From NCBI GenBank assembly GCA_903912525.1, contig CAIWHK010000041.1, positions 1-56,365 of the forward strand: 56,365 nucleotides of DNA. The letters run 5' to 3'. Shown here one piece after another: positions 35,317-44,625 of this stretch (within the stretch, counting starts at the first letter, position 1; each line of letters opens with the position of its first letter). The translations under genes and the position numbers were made by a program. This stretch comes from an uncultured bacterium. GTDB lineage: Bacteria > Krumholzibacteriota > Krumholzibacteriia > LZORAL124-64-63. The notes under the pieces were generated by a model that worked only from the letters and a program-made list of their open reading frames with translations, was not told the origin of the DNA and did no database searches.

Positions 35317-36011
35317 GTGTCCTGCGCAGCGATCCGCAGCCCATGTTCCGCGGGACCGGCGACCACTGGCGTCGCCAGTACAGCCGGCGCTCGTTCCTGA
35401 AGCTGGGGGCGGCGGTGGTCGTCGCCGGCGCGGTCGTCTATTCAGGGGCGGACGAGGCGGCCACGCGCCTTCACGACAAGCACGTGCGCTCGAAGTCGTC
35501 CGATCGCCTCTCCCGCGTGGGTTACGAACTGGGCCAGCGGCCGTGGTTCCTGGCGTGGGCCGGACTGGCGGCTGTCGACGCCTGGGTGCGCTCGAACCCG
35601 CTGACCCGCTGGGGGCGCGCCAACTTCGAGACGATGGCGGTCGGCCTGCCCGTCCTGTGGACGGTGCAGCGCGCCCTGGGCGCCGACCGGCCGAGCGCCG
35701 ACGAGCCCACGCCGAACTGGCGTCCGTTTGCCTCCGATCACGCAGCCTCGGGACACGCCTTCATCGGCGCGGTGCCGTGGCTGAACGCCGCCCGAGCCGC
35801 GGGCCTGCACCGCTGGCGGCCGTTGCTGCTGATGGGGTCCACGCTGTCGGGCTGGTCGCGCCTGAACGACCGTAAGCACTACCTGTCCCAGGTCTGGCTG
35901 GGCTGGTTCATCGCCTGGCAGGCCACGAACGCCGTGGGGTACCGCGGCGGACAGCCTGCCGCCATCGACGCCGATGTCACTGTTGCCGATCCGAAGGAGT
36001 CCTCATGTTGA
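35313..36011 (+). CDS. Tat-exported PAP2-superfamily phosphatase
   Basis: A 232-residue protein with the twin-arginine signal SRRSFLKLGAAVVVAGAVV near residue 25. The later part has ASGHAFIGAVPWLNAAR and GWSRLNDRKHYLSQVWLGW, corresponding to the PSGH and SR-x5-H-x3-D motifs of acid phosphatase/PAP2 enzymes, with the final Asp replaced by Gln (YLSQVWLG), so activity is uncertain. It would act outside the cytoplasmic membrane. The GTG start at 35313 overlaps the flavoenzyme stop (GTGA), and its 3' end overlaps the protease start by 7 bases. Confidence 0.78.
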   Translation: MSVLRSDPQPMFRGTGDHWRRQYSRRSFLKLGAAVVVAGAVVYSGADEAATRLHDKHVRSKSSDRLSRVGYELGQRPWFLAWAGLAAVDAWVRSNPLTRWGRANFETMAVGLPVLWTVQRALGADRPSADEPTPNWRPFASDHAASGHAFIGAVPWLNAARAAGLHRWRPLLLMGSTLSGWSRLNDRKHYLSQVWLGWFIAWQATNAVGYRGGQPAAIDADVTVADPKESSC

Positions 36012-37900
36012 CCATCCGCCGCGTGACGCCGGCCGCCCTGCTGGCCCTGTCGCTGTTCATGGCTGTTCCCGCCCGCGCCTCGGTCCGCACGCTCCTGGTC
36101 CCGATGCCGGCGGCCGCCGAACTGGCGGCCGAGGACGCCGTCCGCGACGAGGATGGCCAGCCCTGGCGCTTCGCTGTCCCGAACGATGTGCGCGCCACCC
36201 TGGCGGCCGACGGTGTCTGGGAGCGGCTGCCCGACGGTTCACGGCGCTGGCGGCTGGACGTGGAATCGCCGGGAGCCTTGACGCTCAACCTGGGTTTCAC
36301 CGTCTTCTGGCTGCCGCGCGGCGCGACGCTGACGCTGCGCCGGCCGACCGCCGAGGCGCCCGAGTTCACGTTCGACAACGGTGACAACGCCGATCACGGC
36401 CAGTTGTGGACGCCCGTCGTTCCCGGCGACGCGCTCGTGGTCGAGCTGACCGTGCCGGCCGGGGCGCGCCTCGAGCCCCTGCTCGAACTGGGCTTCGTCG
36501 GCGCCGGCTACCGCGGCCTGGGCGAATCGCCGGCCGCGAAGTCGGGCCTCTGCAACGTCGATGTGGCCTGTCCCGAGGGCGACGGCTGGCGCGCCGAGAT
36601 CGATGCCGTGGGCCTGGTCACCATCAACGGATCGCTGATCTGCTCGGGGGCGCTGGTCAACAACACGGCGTACGACGGCAAGCCCTATTTCCTGACGGCC
36701 AACCACTGCAGCATCACCGGGCCGGCGGCGCCCTCGGTGGTCATCTACTGGAACTACCAGAGCCCCACCTGCGGTCAGCACGGCGGCGGCACGCTCACGC
36801 AGTTCACGTCCGGCTCGACGCTGCGCGCGTCGTGGTCGGGCAGCGATTTCACGTTGATCGAGCTGGACGAGCTGCCGGATCCCGCGTACGGCGTCACGTA
36901 CGCCGGCTGGAACCGCGGTTCGGCGCTGCCGTCGTCGGCGGTCGCCATCCACCACCCGAACTGCGACGAGAAGAGCATCTCGTTCGAGAACGACGTCCTG
37001 CATCTCGCGAGCTACCTGGCCACGGCCGAGCCCGGCGACAGCTCGCACCTGCGCATCGTCGACTGGGACACCGGCACCACCGAGCCCGGTTCGTCGGGGT
37101 CGCCGCTGTTCGACCAGGACCACCTGGTCGTCGGCCAGTTGCACGGTGGCTATGCGGCCTGTGGCAACAGCCTCTCGGACTGGTACGGCTGGCTGAACCG
37201 CTCGTGGGACGGCGGCGGCACGCCCGACACCGCGCTGATGGGCTGGCTCGACACGGCGGGCACCGGGGCCGTGACGGTGCCGTTGATGGACCCGGCAGCG
37301 GGTGAATTCACCGTCGTTCCGGTGGCCGACATCAGCGACAGCGTTTCGGTCGGCGGGCCGTTCACGGCCGACGGCTGGGACTTCCGACTGCTGGCGGTGG
37401 GCAGCGAGCCCTTCCGCTATACCGCAAGCGTCGACCAGGACTGGCTGGCGGTTTCGCCTGCGCAGGGCTTCGTCTCCGACGGCGCCGACACGGTGACGGT
37501 CAGCCTGGCGCCCGGTCCCGCGTCGCGGCTGCCGGTGGGGCTGCACACGGCGACGCTGACGCTGACCAACCCGAGCCTCGGCACCACCGTGACGCGGGCG
37601 ATCGCGCTGGAGGTGCTGCCCGACGACCCGACCACGATCATGGTGGGGCCGAACCCGTTCCGCGACTACACGGTCTGGCGGCTGACGCTGCCGCAGGCCG
37701 GCCAGTTGGCCTGGAGCGTGTACGATCTGGGAGGGCGCCTGGTGCGCGGGCCCGTTACGCGCAACCTGGCGGCGGGGGTCAGCGAGATCGCCTGGGATGG
37801 CCGTGACGATTCCGGACGGCGCCTGCCCTCCGGGACGTACGTCTGGCGCGTGGAAGCGCTCGGCCGCGAGATCCGCGTGAGGGTGAATTGCAGTCGCTGA
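36005..37900 (+). CDS. Secreted lysyl-endopeptidase-like serine protease with FlgD-like C-terminus
   Basis: Trypsin-fold protease, 631 residues. A signal peptide (to about 26) and a propeptide of about 150 residues precede the S1 domain. The triad is visible: H234 in FLTANHCS, D281 in SGSDFTLIEL and S364 in GSSGSPLF. Cysteine pattern and spacing (CNVDVACPEGDGW, CSGALVNN) resemble Achromobacter lysyl endopeptidase and ArgC types. After a beta domain (about 430-540, SVDQDWLAVSPAQG) comes the module VGPNPFRDYTVWRLTLP to LPSGTYVWRVEA. AAGGAGT precedes the ATG. Probably digests external proteins, together with the M1 peptidase and the oligopeptidase. Confidence 0.9.
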   Translation: MLTIRRVTPAALLALSLFMAVPARASVRTLLVPMPAAAELAAEDAVRDEDGQPWRFAVPNDVRATLAADGVWERLPDGSRRWRLDVESPGALTLNLGFTVFWLPRGATLTLRRPTAEAPEFTFDNGDNADHGQLWTPVVPGDALVVELTVPAGARLEPLLELGFVGAGYRGLGESPAAKSGLCNVDVACPEGDGWRAEIDAVGLVTINGSLICSGALVNNTAYDGKPYFLTANHCSITGPAAPSVVIYWNYQSPTCGQHGGGTLTQFTSGSTLRASWSGSDFTLIELDELPDPAYGVTYAGWNRGSALPSSAVAIHHPNCDEKSISFENDVLHLASYLATAEPGDSSHLRIVDWDTGTTEPGSSGSPLFDQDHLVVGQLHGGYAACGNSLSDWYGWLNRSWDGGGTPDTALMGWLDTAGTGAVTVPLMDPAAGEFTVVPVADISDSVSVGGPFTADGWDFRLLAVGSEPFRYTASVDQDWLAVSPAQGFVSDGADTVTVSLAPGPASRLPVGLHTATLTLTNPSLGTTVTRAIALEVLPDDPTTIMVGPNPFRDYTVWRLTLPQAGQLAWSVYDLGGRLVRGPVTRNLAAGVSEIAWDGRDDSGRRLPSGTYVWRVEALGREIRVRVNCSR

Positions 37901-37930
37901 ACAATCGGGTCGATACGGTGGCGCCCTGGC

Positions 37931-38317
37931 TCAGCGCAGGCGCCACGCAGCAGCGGTCACCAGCAGCCAGCCCGCGAGCAGGCAGAGCCCACCAACCGGC
38001 GTGACGGCGCCCAGCGGGCGCAGGTTCGTCAGCGTCATCGCGTACAGGCTGCCGCTGAACAGCACGATGCCCGCCACGAAGCACCAGCCCGCGGCCACCG
38101 GCAACCGCCCGGCGACGTGGGAGGACAGCACGGCGACCAGGCCCAGCGCCAGCGCGTGCGCCAGGTGGTACTGCGTGCCGGTCTGCCACCACTGCAGGCG
38201 AAGCGCACCGTCGGGTGCGTCCGCCAGGAACTTCTTGAGCCCATGGGCCCCGAAGGCGCCGAGCGCCACGGCCAGGAACCCGTTCACGCCGGTCACGATC
38301 AGCCAGAGCTTGGTCAC
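37931..38317 (-). CDS. DUF423 small membrane protein
   Basis: A 128-residue protein with four membrane helices. GFLAVALGAFGAHGLKKFL at the N-terminus and HALALGLVA, LFSGSLYAMTLT and PVGGLCLLAGW further on are the DUF423/YgdD signature. Function of the family is unknown. The start is the GTG at 38317, with AAGGATGGGA upstream; the frame stays open beyond it with no ATG in a sensible place. It converges with the protease gene, and a GTGGCGCC/GGCGCCAC hairpin covers its stop. Confidence 0.85.
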   Translation of the reverse strand: MTKLWLIVTGVNGFLAVALGAFGAHGLKKFLADAPDGALRLQWWQTGTQYHLAHALALGLVAVLSSHVAGRLPVAAGWCFVAGIVLFSGSLYAMTLTNLRPLGAVTPVGGLCLLAGWLLVTAAAWRLR

Positions 38318-38451
38318 GATCCCATCCTTCCGCTCGAGTCTCTCGTTGATGCCGGCTAGTGGCCGGGCGGCGGCGCGCCGCGCCTGACGCTGCCGCCGAG
38401 CAGCAACAGGAACGTCAGGAAGCCAACGAACGTCAACAGCCGGCCGTCCAC

Positions 38452-39561
38452 TCAGTCGGACGCGCGCCGGAACAGCGCCACCGCGCCCCCGAACGCCGCC
38501 ACGCCCATCAGCGCCAGCATCGAGAATTCGCGGGCCAGGTCGCCCACGCCGGCCCCGCGCAGCAGCACCCCGCGCACGATGGCCATGAAGAACCGCATCG
38601 GGTTCAGCCAGGTCAGGGCGCGCGCCCACGGGGGCATGTTCTGCACCGGGAAGAAGAACCCGCTCAGCATGATCGCGAAGACTAGGAAGAACCAGACCGT
38701 GAACACCGCCTGCTGCTGCGTGTCGCTGACCGCCGACGCAAGCAGGCCCAGGCCGAGGGTGACCACGAGGTACAGGAACACGCCCAACAGCAGCACCAGG
38801 GGCGAGCCTGCCATCGGCACGTGGAACCACGCCACCGCGAACAGCGTGGCCAGTATGAGGTCCACCAGGGCGATCAACGCGAAGGGGATCGTCTTGCCGG
38901 CGATCATCTGCAGCGGCGTGACCGGCGTCACGCGGATCTGCTCGAGCGTGCCCAGTTCCTTCTCCCTGACCACCGCCAGGCCGGTCACCAGGGCCGAGAT
39001 GATCGTCACCAGGATGACGATGATCCCCGGCACCATGTAGAGGCGGCTCTCCAGTTCCGGGTTGTGATAGAAGCGCACGGCCGGCTTCACCGGCGTTCCG
39101 CCGGGGCGCCCGTTCTCGGTCGCCAGGCGGGCCGCTTCGCGCGTCAACAGCGCCTCCGCGTAACCGGCCCCGCGGCCGGCGATGCTGCTGTTCGACCCGT
39201 CGACGGCCAGGCCCACCGCAGGGCTGCGCCCGTCGGACACGTCGCGCGCGAACCCGGCCGGGATGTGCACGGCGATGTCGCAGCGTCCCTCGCGCAGCAG
39301 CCGGCCCAACTCGGCCTCGCCTTCGGCGCCGGGTCCTGGCGTGAACGTGACGCCGTGAGGGAAGGCCTCGACCAGCCGGCGGCTCAGCGGCGTGCGGTCG
39401 TCGTCCAGCACGCTCACGCGCAGGTGGCGCAGGTCGTTGTTCAGGGCATACGACATCACCAGCAGTTGCATCACCGGCAGGATCAGGACCAGGCGCAGAA
39501 GGGCCGGATCGCGCCGCAGCTGGCGGAACTCCTTGCGCACGAGTGTCCCCAACACCGACAT
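38452..39561 (-). CDS. ABC-2 type permease (YbhR/YhhJ-like), last gene of export operon
   Basis: Membrane subunit of a type-2 ABC exporter, 369 residues. One helix near the start (LVLILPVMQLLVMSYAL) is followed by a periplasmic domain of about 140 residues (VSVLDDDRTPLSRRLVE, VDGSNSSIA), then five helices with REKELGTLEQIRVTPVTPLQMIAGKTIPF, the conserved ABC-2 loop. It is a close paralogue of the preceding gene, from which 5 bases separate it. The pair would form the heterodimeric channel. Confidence 0.9.
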   Translation of the reverse strand: MSVLGTLVRKEFRQLRRDPALLRLVLILPVMQLLVMSYALNNDLRHLRVSVLDDDRTPLSRRLVEAFPHGVTFTPGPGAEGEAELGRLLREGRCDIAVHIPAGFARDVSDGRSPAVGLAVDGSNSSIAGRGAGYAEALLTREAARLATENGRPGGTPVKPAVRFYHNPELESRLYMVPGIIVILVTIISALVTGLAVVREKELGTLEQIRVTPVTPLQMIAGKTIPFALIALVDLILATLFAVAWFHVPMAGSPLVLLLGVFLYLVVTLGLGLLASAVSDTQQQAVFTVWFFLVFAIMLSGFFFPVQNMPPWARALTWLNPMRFFMAIVRGVLLRGAGVGDLAREFSMLALMGVAAFGGAVALFRRASD

Positions 39562-39566
39562 CGCAC

Positions 39567-40670
39567 CTACTCCAACCGCAGCCGGAAGCTGCGAATCGCC
39601 AGCACCAGCAGCACGACGGCCTGGACGGCGAGGATCGCCGTCTCGTGGGGGAACCAGTTCACGCCGCGCAGCATCACGCCGCGCAGCACGACCAGGAAAT
39701 GCGTGGCCGGCAGCAGGCGGCAGAGCACCTGCAGCGGCGCCGGCATGCTGGAGACCGGGAACATGAACCCCGAGAGGATCATCGTGGGCAGCATGGTCAC
39801 GGTGACGGCCGCCATCATTGCCACGCGCAGGCTCGGGGATTTCGCCGAGATCAACAGGCCGGCGCCCAATGCAATGACGATGAACAGCAGGCAGTAGGCG
39901 GCCAGCGCGAACCACGAGCCGTTCATGGGCACGTGGAAAGCGAAGCGCCCGATGGCCAGGATCAGCGCGGCGTCCAGCGCCCCCAGCCCGACGTAGGGGA
40001 GCACCTTTCCGGCAATGACCTCGGCCGGGCGGATCGGCGTCGTCAGGATCTGTTCCAGCGTGCCGGTCTCCTTCTCGCGGGCGATGGCGATGCTGGTGAG
40101 GATCGCGCAAATCATCATCAGCACCAGCGCGACCAGGCCCGGCACCACGAAGTGGGCGCTGCGCAGTTCGGGGTTGAACCACACGCGCGGCCGCACCGTG
40201 AACGCCGGCGCACCGCCTCCGGAGCCGGCGGCGATCCGCCGCGCCTCGCGCTGGACCACTGCCTGCAGGTAGTTGGCGGCCATGGCCGCCGTTGCCGCAT
40301 CCGAACCGTCGACCAGCACCTGCACCGTGGCCGGCTCGCCGTCAGCCACGGACCGGGAATAGCCGCGGGGGATGACCAGCGCCGCCATGAACGCTCCCCG
40401 CCGGAAGCCCGGTTCGACCTGCGCCGCCTGTTCGAGTCGCGCCGTCTCGACGATGAACCCGCCGGCGCCCAGCGAGCGCACGAGCTCGCGGCTGTTGTCG
40501 GAGTGGTCCTGGTCCAGGACCGCCACCGGCAGGTCGTGCATCTCCATGTCGATGACGGCGCCGTACAGGGCAACCATGACGACTGGCATCAGGACGGCGA
40601 CGGCCAGGCTGCGCCGGTCGCGAAGGATGTGCAGCAGCTCCTTGGCCGCCAGTGCCCGCACGCGCTTCAT
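39567..40670 (-). CDS. ABC-2 type permease (YbhS-like)
   Basis: First permease of the exporter, 367 residues. KELLHILRDRRSLAVAVLMPVVMVALYG precedes the periplasmic domain (VLDQDHSDNSRELVRSL, LVDGSDAATAAMAANYL); the membrane half carries AREKETGTLEQILTTPIRPAEVIAGKVLPY and GFMFPVSSMP. The order and motifs agree with E. coli YbhS. Its ATG overlaps the upstream ATPase stop by 4 bases, so translation is coupled. Confidence 0.9.
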   Translation of the reverse strand: MKRVRALAAKELLHILRDRRSLAVAVLMPVVMVALYGAVIDMEMHDLPVAVLDQDHSDNSRELVRSLGAGGFIVETARLEQAAQVEPGFRRGAFMAALVIPRGYSRSVADGEPATVQVLVDGSDAATAAMAANYLQAVVQREARRIAAGSGGGAPAFTVRPRVWFNPELRSAHFVVPGLVALVLMMICAILTSIAIAREKETGTLEQILTTPIRPAEVIAGKVLPYVGLGALDAALILAIGRFAFHVPMNGSWFALAAYCLLFIVIALGAGLLISAKSPSLRVAMMAAVTVTMLPTMILSGFMFPVSSMPAPLQVLCRLLPATHFLVVLRGVMLRGVNWFPHETAILAVQAVVLLVLAIRSFRLRLE

Positions 40671-41422
40671 GCTTCCACCAGCCTGAGGAAGACATCCTGC
40701 ATGTCGCGCCCGCCGGTCAACGCCTTCAGGCCGCCCGGGGTGTCGAGGGCGACCAGCTTTCCCTGCACCATGATCGAGACGCGCCCGCAGTACTCGGCCT
40801 CGTCCATGTAGTGCGTCGTCACGAAGACCGTGGTCCCGGCGGCGGCCTGCGCGTAGATCAGGTCCCAGAAGCGCCGGCGGGCCACCGGGTCGACGCCGCC
40901 GGTGGGCTCGTCCAGGAACAGCACCCGCGGCCGGTGCAGCAGCGAGCAGCCGAGGGCCAGGCGCTGCTTGTAGCCGAGGGGCAGGGCGCCGGCCTGCGTG
41001 CGCCGCCGGTCGGCCAGCCCGAGCAGCGGCAGCAGTTCCTCGCTGCGCTCGCGCAGCGGGGCGCCTTCCAGCCCGTAGATGCCGCCGAAGAACTCGACGT
41101 TCTCGTCGACGGTCAGGTCGTCGTACAGCGAGAAGCGCTGGCTCATGTAGCCGATGCGGCGCTTCAGTTCGCGCGCGTGGCGGCCGACCTCGACCCCGGC
41201 CACCATGGCCGACCCGCTGCTGGGCTGCAGCAGCCCGCACAGCATGCGGATGGCCGTCGTCTTGCCGGCGCCGTTCGCGCCGAGGAAGCCGAAGATCTCG
41301 CCCTCGCGCACGTCGAGGTCCAGCCCGTCGACGGCCGTGAAGTCGCCGAACCGGCGCGTCAGTCCGCGCACATGCACGGCCAATCCGTCGACGGACGTCG
41401 AAGTGGAGGAGGTCGCGCTCAC
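40667..41422 (-). CDS. ABC exporter ATP-binding protein (second half of a YbhF-like pair)
   Basis: ATPase subunit of 251 residues. Walker A GANGAGKTT, Q-loop YMSQRFSLYDDLTV, Walker B VLFLDEPTGGVDP and switch His VTTHYMDEAE are present. The signature region reads LPLGYKQRLALG instead of LSGG, a change often seen in one member of asymmetric ABC pairs. In E. coli YbhF two such domains are fused; here they are separate overlapping genes. The N-terminal Ser/Thr run is extra. Confidence 0.9.
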   Translation of the reverse strand: MSATSSTSTSVDGLAVHVRGLTRRFGDFTAVDGLDLDVREGEIFGFLGANGAGKTTAIRMLCGLLQPSSGSAMVAGVEVGRHARELKRRIGYMSQRFSLYDDLTVDENVEFFGGIYGLEGAPLRERSEELLPLLGLADRRRTQAGALPLGYKQRLALGCSLLHRPRVLFLDEPTGGVDPVARRRFWDLIYAQAAAGTTVFVTTHYMDEAEYCGRVSIMVQGKLVALDTPGGLKALTGGRDMQDVFLRLVEA

Positions 41423-42348
41423 ATCGCCACCTCCGCGTCGGCCCGGGACATCATCTCGACGAAGACGTCCTCGATGCCTGCTGCGAGCGGCGCCAGCACG
41501 GCGCCCGTCCCGGCCAGGGCCCGCGCGGCGGCGTCGGCCTGCGCCTGGTCGTCGTGCACCAGGTGCAGGCAGTCGCCGTAGCGCTGCACATCCAGGCCGA
41601 CGATGGACGCCTCACGCAGGCGCCGGCCGGCCTCGATCAGGTCGGCACCCGTCACTTCGAGCAACCGGCGCGGGAACGAAGCGGCCACCGCGGCGGGCGT
41701 GCCCTGCGCCAGCGCGCGACCGGCGTGCATCAGCACGATGTCGTCGCACAGCGCGGCCTCGTCCATGTACGGCGTACTGACCAGCAGGGCCAGGCCGTTG
41801 CCGGCCAGTTCGCGCAGGATGCGCCAGAACTCGCGCCGGCTGACCGGGTCCACGCCGGTGGTCGGCTCGTCCAGGATGAGCACCGCGGGCGTGTGGATGA
41901 GCGTGCAACTGAGCGCCAGCTTCTGCTTCATGCCGCCGGACAGCTGCCCGGCCCGGCGCCCGCGGAACGGCTCGAGGCGGCTGAAGGCCATCAGTTCGGC
42001 GTCGCGTCGCTTCCGTTCAGCCGCCGGTACGTCAAACAGGTCGGCGAAGAAGCGCAGGTTCTCGCCCACCGTCAGGTCGGGGTAGAGGCTGAAGCGCTGC
42101 GGCATGTAGCCGAGGTGCCGCTTGACCTCGAGCGCGGCGGTCGCGCAGTCGTGGCCCAGGACGCGCGCCGCGCCGCGGTCGGCCCGCAGCAGCCCGCACA
42201 GCACCCGCATGGCGGTCGTCTTGCCCGCGCCGTCGGGACCGATCAGCCCGCAGATCGTCCCGGCCGGCACGGACAACGACAGGCCGCGCACCGCGGGCAC
42301 GGCGCCGTAGCCCTTGAAGAGGCCGTCCAGGACGATGGCGTCGTTCAC
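41419..42348 (-). CDS. ABC exporter ATP-binding protein (first half of a YbhF-like pair)
   Basis: ATPase subunit of 309 residues with Walker A GPDGAGKTT, YMPQRFSLYPDLTV, canonical signature LSGGMKQKLALS and Walker B VLILDEPTTGVDP. About 80 residues after the ABC domain (RRLLEVTGADLIEAGRRL to GIEDVFVEMM) form the C-terminal extension typical of this class. It overlaps the membrane fusion protein gene upstream and the second ATPase downstream by 4 bases each. Confidence 0.92.
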   Translation of the reverse strand: MNDAIVLDGLFKGYGAVPAVRGLSLSVPAGTICGLIGPDGAGKTTAMRVLCGLLRADRGAARVLGHDCATAALEVKRHLGYMPQRFSLYPDLTVGENLRFFADLFDVPAAERKRRDAELMAFSRLEPFRGRRAGQLSGGMKQKLALSCTLIHTPAVLILDEPTTGVDPVSRREFWRILRELAGNGLALLVSTPYMDEAALCDDIVLMHAGRALAQGTPAAVAASFPRRLLEVTGADLIEAGRRLREASIVGLDVQRYGDCLHLVHDDQAQADAAARALAGTGAVLAPLAAGIEDVFVEMMSRADAEVAM

Positions 42349-43241
42349 GGCAGGTCGATCTCCGCCGGCATGCCCACGTGCAGCTTCCCGTCGGGGTTGT
42401 CCACGCGCAGCTTCACCGCATAGACCAGCTGGGCGCGCGCGTTGCGCGTCTGTGCGTTCTTGGGCGTGAACTCGGCTTCATCGGCGATCCAGGCGATGGT
42501 GCCCCTGAGCGGCGCGCCCGGCAGGGCGTCGACGCGCACGGGCAGTTCCTGGCCCAGCTTCACGCGCTCGAGGTCGCCCGACTCCAGGTAGACGCGCAGT
42601 TCGAGGTGCGAGAGGTCGGCGATCCGCAGCGCGGAGCGGCCCGGCGCCGCGACTTCACCCGGTTCCAGCGTGCGGGTCAGCACGGTGCCGGTGATGGGCG
42701 CCAGGACGGCGCTGTCGCGCAGCTGGCGGTCGAACACGGCGAGGCCGCTCTCGAGGTGGACCAGCTCGGCGTCGATCGCCGCCAGCCGGCCCCGGGCCGC
42801 CTCGACGCCCGTGCGCGCGACATCCCTTTGCGCCGTCAGGTCGTCGACCTGCTGGCCGGTCGCGGTGCCCTGCTCGCGCAGCGTCGTCGCGCGGCCAAGC
42901 GTGGTCTCAATCAACGACAGTTGACGGCGCGCCTTGGCCAGGTCGGCCTCCGCCACAGCGCGCTGCGCCTGCAGCGTGGCCTGGCCCGCCGCCGCCTGCG
43001 CGCGCTGCAGGGCGACCAGTTCGGTGTCCAGCACGACCAGCGTATCGCCGGCGGCGACGCGCTCGCCCTCCTGGCGCGTGACCGCCAGGACACGGCCGCC
43101 GACCACGGGGGCGATGTCGACCACCGTCGTCTCGAACGTGCCGGACGGTCCCGGGACGCGGCCGTGGCCGCAGGCCGCCAACCCCAGCAGAAGCAACGGG
43201 GCCAGTCCAACCACGGATCTCCGCAACGTCATCCCGCGCAT
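42345..43241 (-). CDS. HlyD/YbhG-type membrane fusion protein (probable lipoprotein)
   Basis: Periplasmic adaptor that links the ABC-2 permeases to the outer membrane channel, 298 residues. The signal LLLLGLAACGHG has a lipobox, so it may be membrane-anchored by lipid. VVDIAPVVGGRVLAV is the lipoyl-like half, a long helical hairpin runs from about 70 to 180 (VALQRAQAAAGQATLQAQ), and VLAPITGTVLTR returns to the barrel. Start at 43241 has AGGAG 7 bases upstream; an ATG at 43292, one base after the tolC-like stop, would add 17 residues and is the alternative. Confidence 0.88.
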   Translation of the reverse strand: MRGMTLRRSVVGLAPLLLLGLAACGHGRVPGPSGTFETTVVDIAPVVGGRVLAVTRQEGERVAAGDTLVVLDTELVALQRAQAAAGQATLQAQRAVAEADLAKARRQLSLIETTLGRATTLREQGTATGQQVDDLTAQRDVARTGVEAARGRLAAIDAELVHLESGLAVFDRQLRDSAVLAPITGTVLTRTLEPGEVAAPGRSALRIADLSHLELRVYLESGDLERVKLGQELPVRVDALPGAPLRGTIAWIADEAEFTPKNAQTRNARAQLVYAVKLRVDNPDGKLHVGMPAEIDLP

Positions 43242-43293
43242 CTTGGCACTCCTGTCCGGGGACCGCGTGGTCCCGTTCGCGTCTGTCGTCATC

Positions 43294-44625
43294 TCAACGC
43301 CCCTGTGTCCAGAGCCATGCCGTCTCGGCCAGCCGCACGCGCGCGCGCGCCAGCGCCCGTTCCAGCTCCGCCTGCGTCAGTTCGTCCTGCGCGTCCAGGT
43401 ACTCGGTCTCGGTCGCCGACTGCTGCCCGTAGCGGCCCTCGACCATCTCCAGCAACCGGGCCTGCAGCCGCGCGCGTTCGCCGGCCTGCGCCTCCTGGTC
43501 GCGCGCCGCGGCGAGCGCGCTGCCGGCAGTGGCTGCCGCGGTGGCGACGGCCTCGCCGAGGTCGCGCTGCTGCGCCTCGAGCCAGCGGGCGCGGGCCGCC
43601 GCCTGGCCCGACCGGGCCGAACGCGCGCCGCCGTCCCACAGCGGCCAGTCGACGCTGACGCCCACAGTCCCGTAGCCCATCCAGTCGTTCGCCAGCAGGT
43701 CCACGCCGGGGCGCGCGTAGTGCGCCCGCACGTCCGCCAGCACGCGGGGGAGCAGGCGGCCGCGCGCCGAGGCCGCGAGTTCCACCTGGCGTTCGTGCTC
43801 GGCGGACAGCGCAGCGAGATCGGCGCGCGCCGTCGACGTGCCCGGGTCGCCGGCCGGCAGCAGGGTCGCCGCCGCGTCACCCAGGGGACTCACGACGGCC
43901 CCGGGCGCGCCGACCAGCCGCCCCAGGACCAGCCCCGCCGAATCGCAGGCCGCAGCCGCCGCCCGACGCCGCTGCGCGGCCTGGTTCAGGCGCACCTCGG
44001 CGCGCAGGCAGGCCTCGTCGGTGGCGCCGCCCGCCTTCCGCGCCTCGCTTACAACCGTGAGGTGGCGCCGCAGGCGCGCCACAGCCAGGTCCGAGGCCTG
44101 CAACTGGTCCCGCCGGGCCAGCGCCACGCAGAAGGCCTGCCGCACGTTGCGCGTCAGGTCCAGGCGGGCGCTGCCTTCGCGCAGCGAGGCGGCCCGGCTG
44201 CCGGCCACCGCGGCCGCCGCCGCATGCGACAACTCGCCGCCCGTGTACAGCGGCAGCGCCAGCCCGAGGCTCACGTCCGCCACGTGCCCATCGCCGAACT
44301 CCAGCGACAGGGAAGGCAGGCCGGGCCCCATGGTGACCTGCTTCTGCATGTGTTCGGTGGTGTACTGGTAGGCGCCACCGGCGCCGAGCACCGGCAGCGT
44401 GCGGGCGCGCGCTTCGTGCTCCAGCGCGGCCGCCTCGTCGATCGCGGCCGTGGCGGCCTGCAGCACCGGCGCCGTGCCGGCGGCGCGCGCCAGGCAGGCG
44501 TCCAGGTCCAGCTTCAATGTGTCGGTCGCAGCCACCTCGGCCGCGGGCGCAGCGCCGACGACGGCGAACGCCAGCGCGCCCAGCACCGCCGCCGCAACCG
44601 CCAGGTTCTTCAAGTTCTCACGCAT
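43294..44625 (-). CDS. TolC-family outer membrane efflux protein
   Basis: Outer membrane channel of the tripartite exporter, 443 residues with a signal peptide (NLAVAAAVLGALAFAVVGA). Two OEP repeats are visible: the first with LDACLARAAGTAPVLQAA and VSLGLALPLYTGGELSHA, the second with VGVSVDWPLWDGGARSARS and a helical C-terminus. The ATG at 44625 follows AAAGGACGG, and the gene overlaps the TetR gene by 8 bases. Having its own TolC in the operon differs from E. coli ybhGFSR. Confidence 0.9.
   Translation of the reverse strand: MRENLKNLAVAAAVLGALAFAVVGAAPAAEVAATDTLKLDLDACLARAAGTAPVLQAATAAIDEAAALEHEARARTLPVLGAGGAYQYTTEHMQKQVTMGPGLPSLSLEFGDGHVADVSLGLALPLYTGGELSHAAAAAVAGSRAASLREGSARLDLTRNVRQAFCVALARRDQLQASDLAVARLRRHLTVVSEARKAGGATDEACLRAEVRLNQAAQRRRAAAAACDSAGLVLGRLVGAPGAVVSPLGDAAATLLPAGDPGTSTARADLAALSAEHERQVELAASARGRLLPRVLADVRAHYARPGVDLLANDWMGYGTVGVSVDWPLWDGGARSARSGQAAARARWLEAQQRDLGEAVATAAATAGSALAAARDQEAQAGERARLQARLLEMVEGRYGQQSATETEYLDAQDELTQAELERALARARVRLAETAWLWTQGR

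Noticed and set aside
38318-38451. A further small gene between the DUF423 gene and the export operon
   Set aside because: Open frames there lack a start with a ribosome site and no sequence is recognisable.
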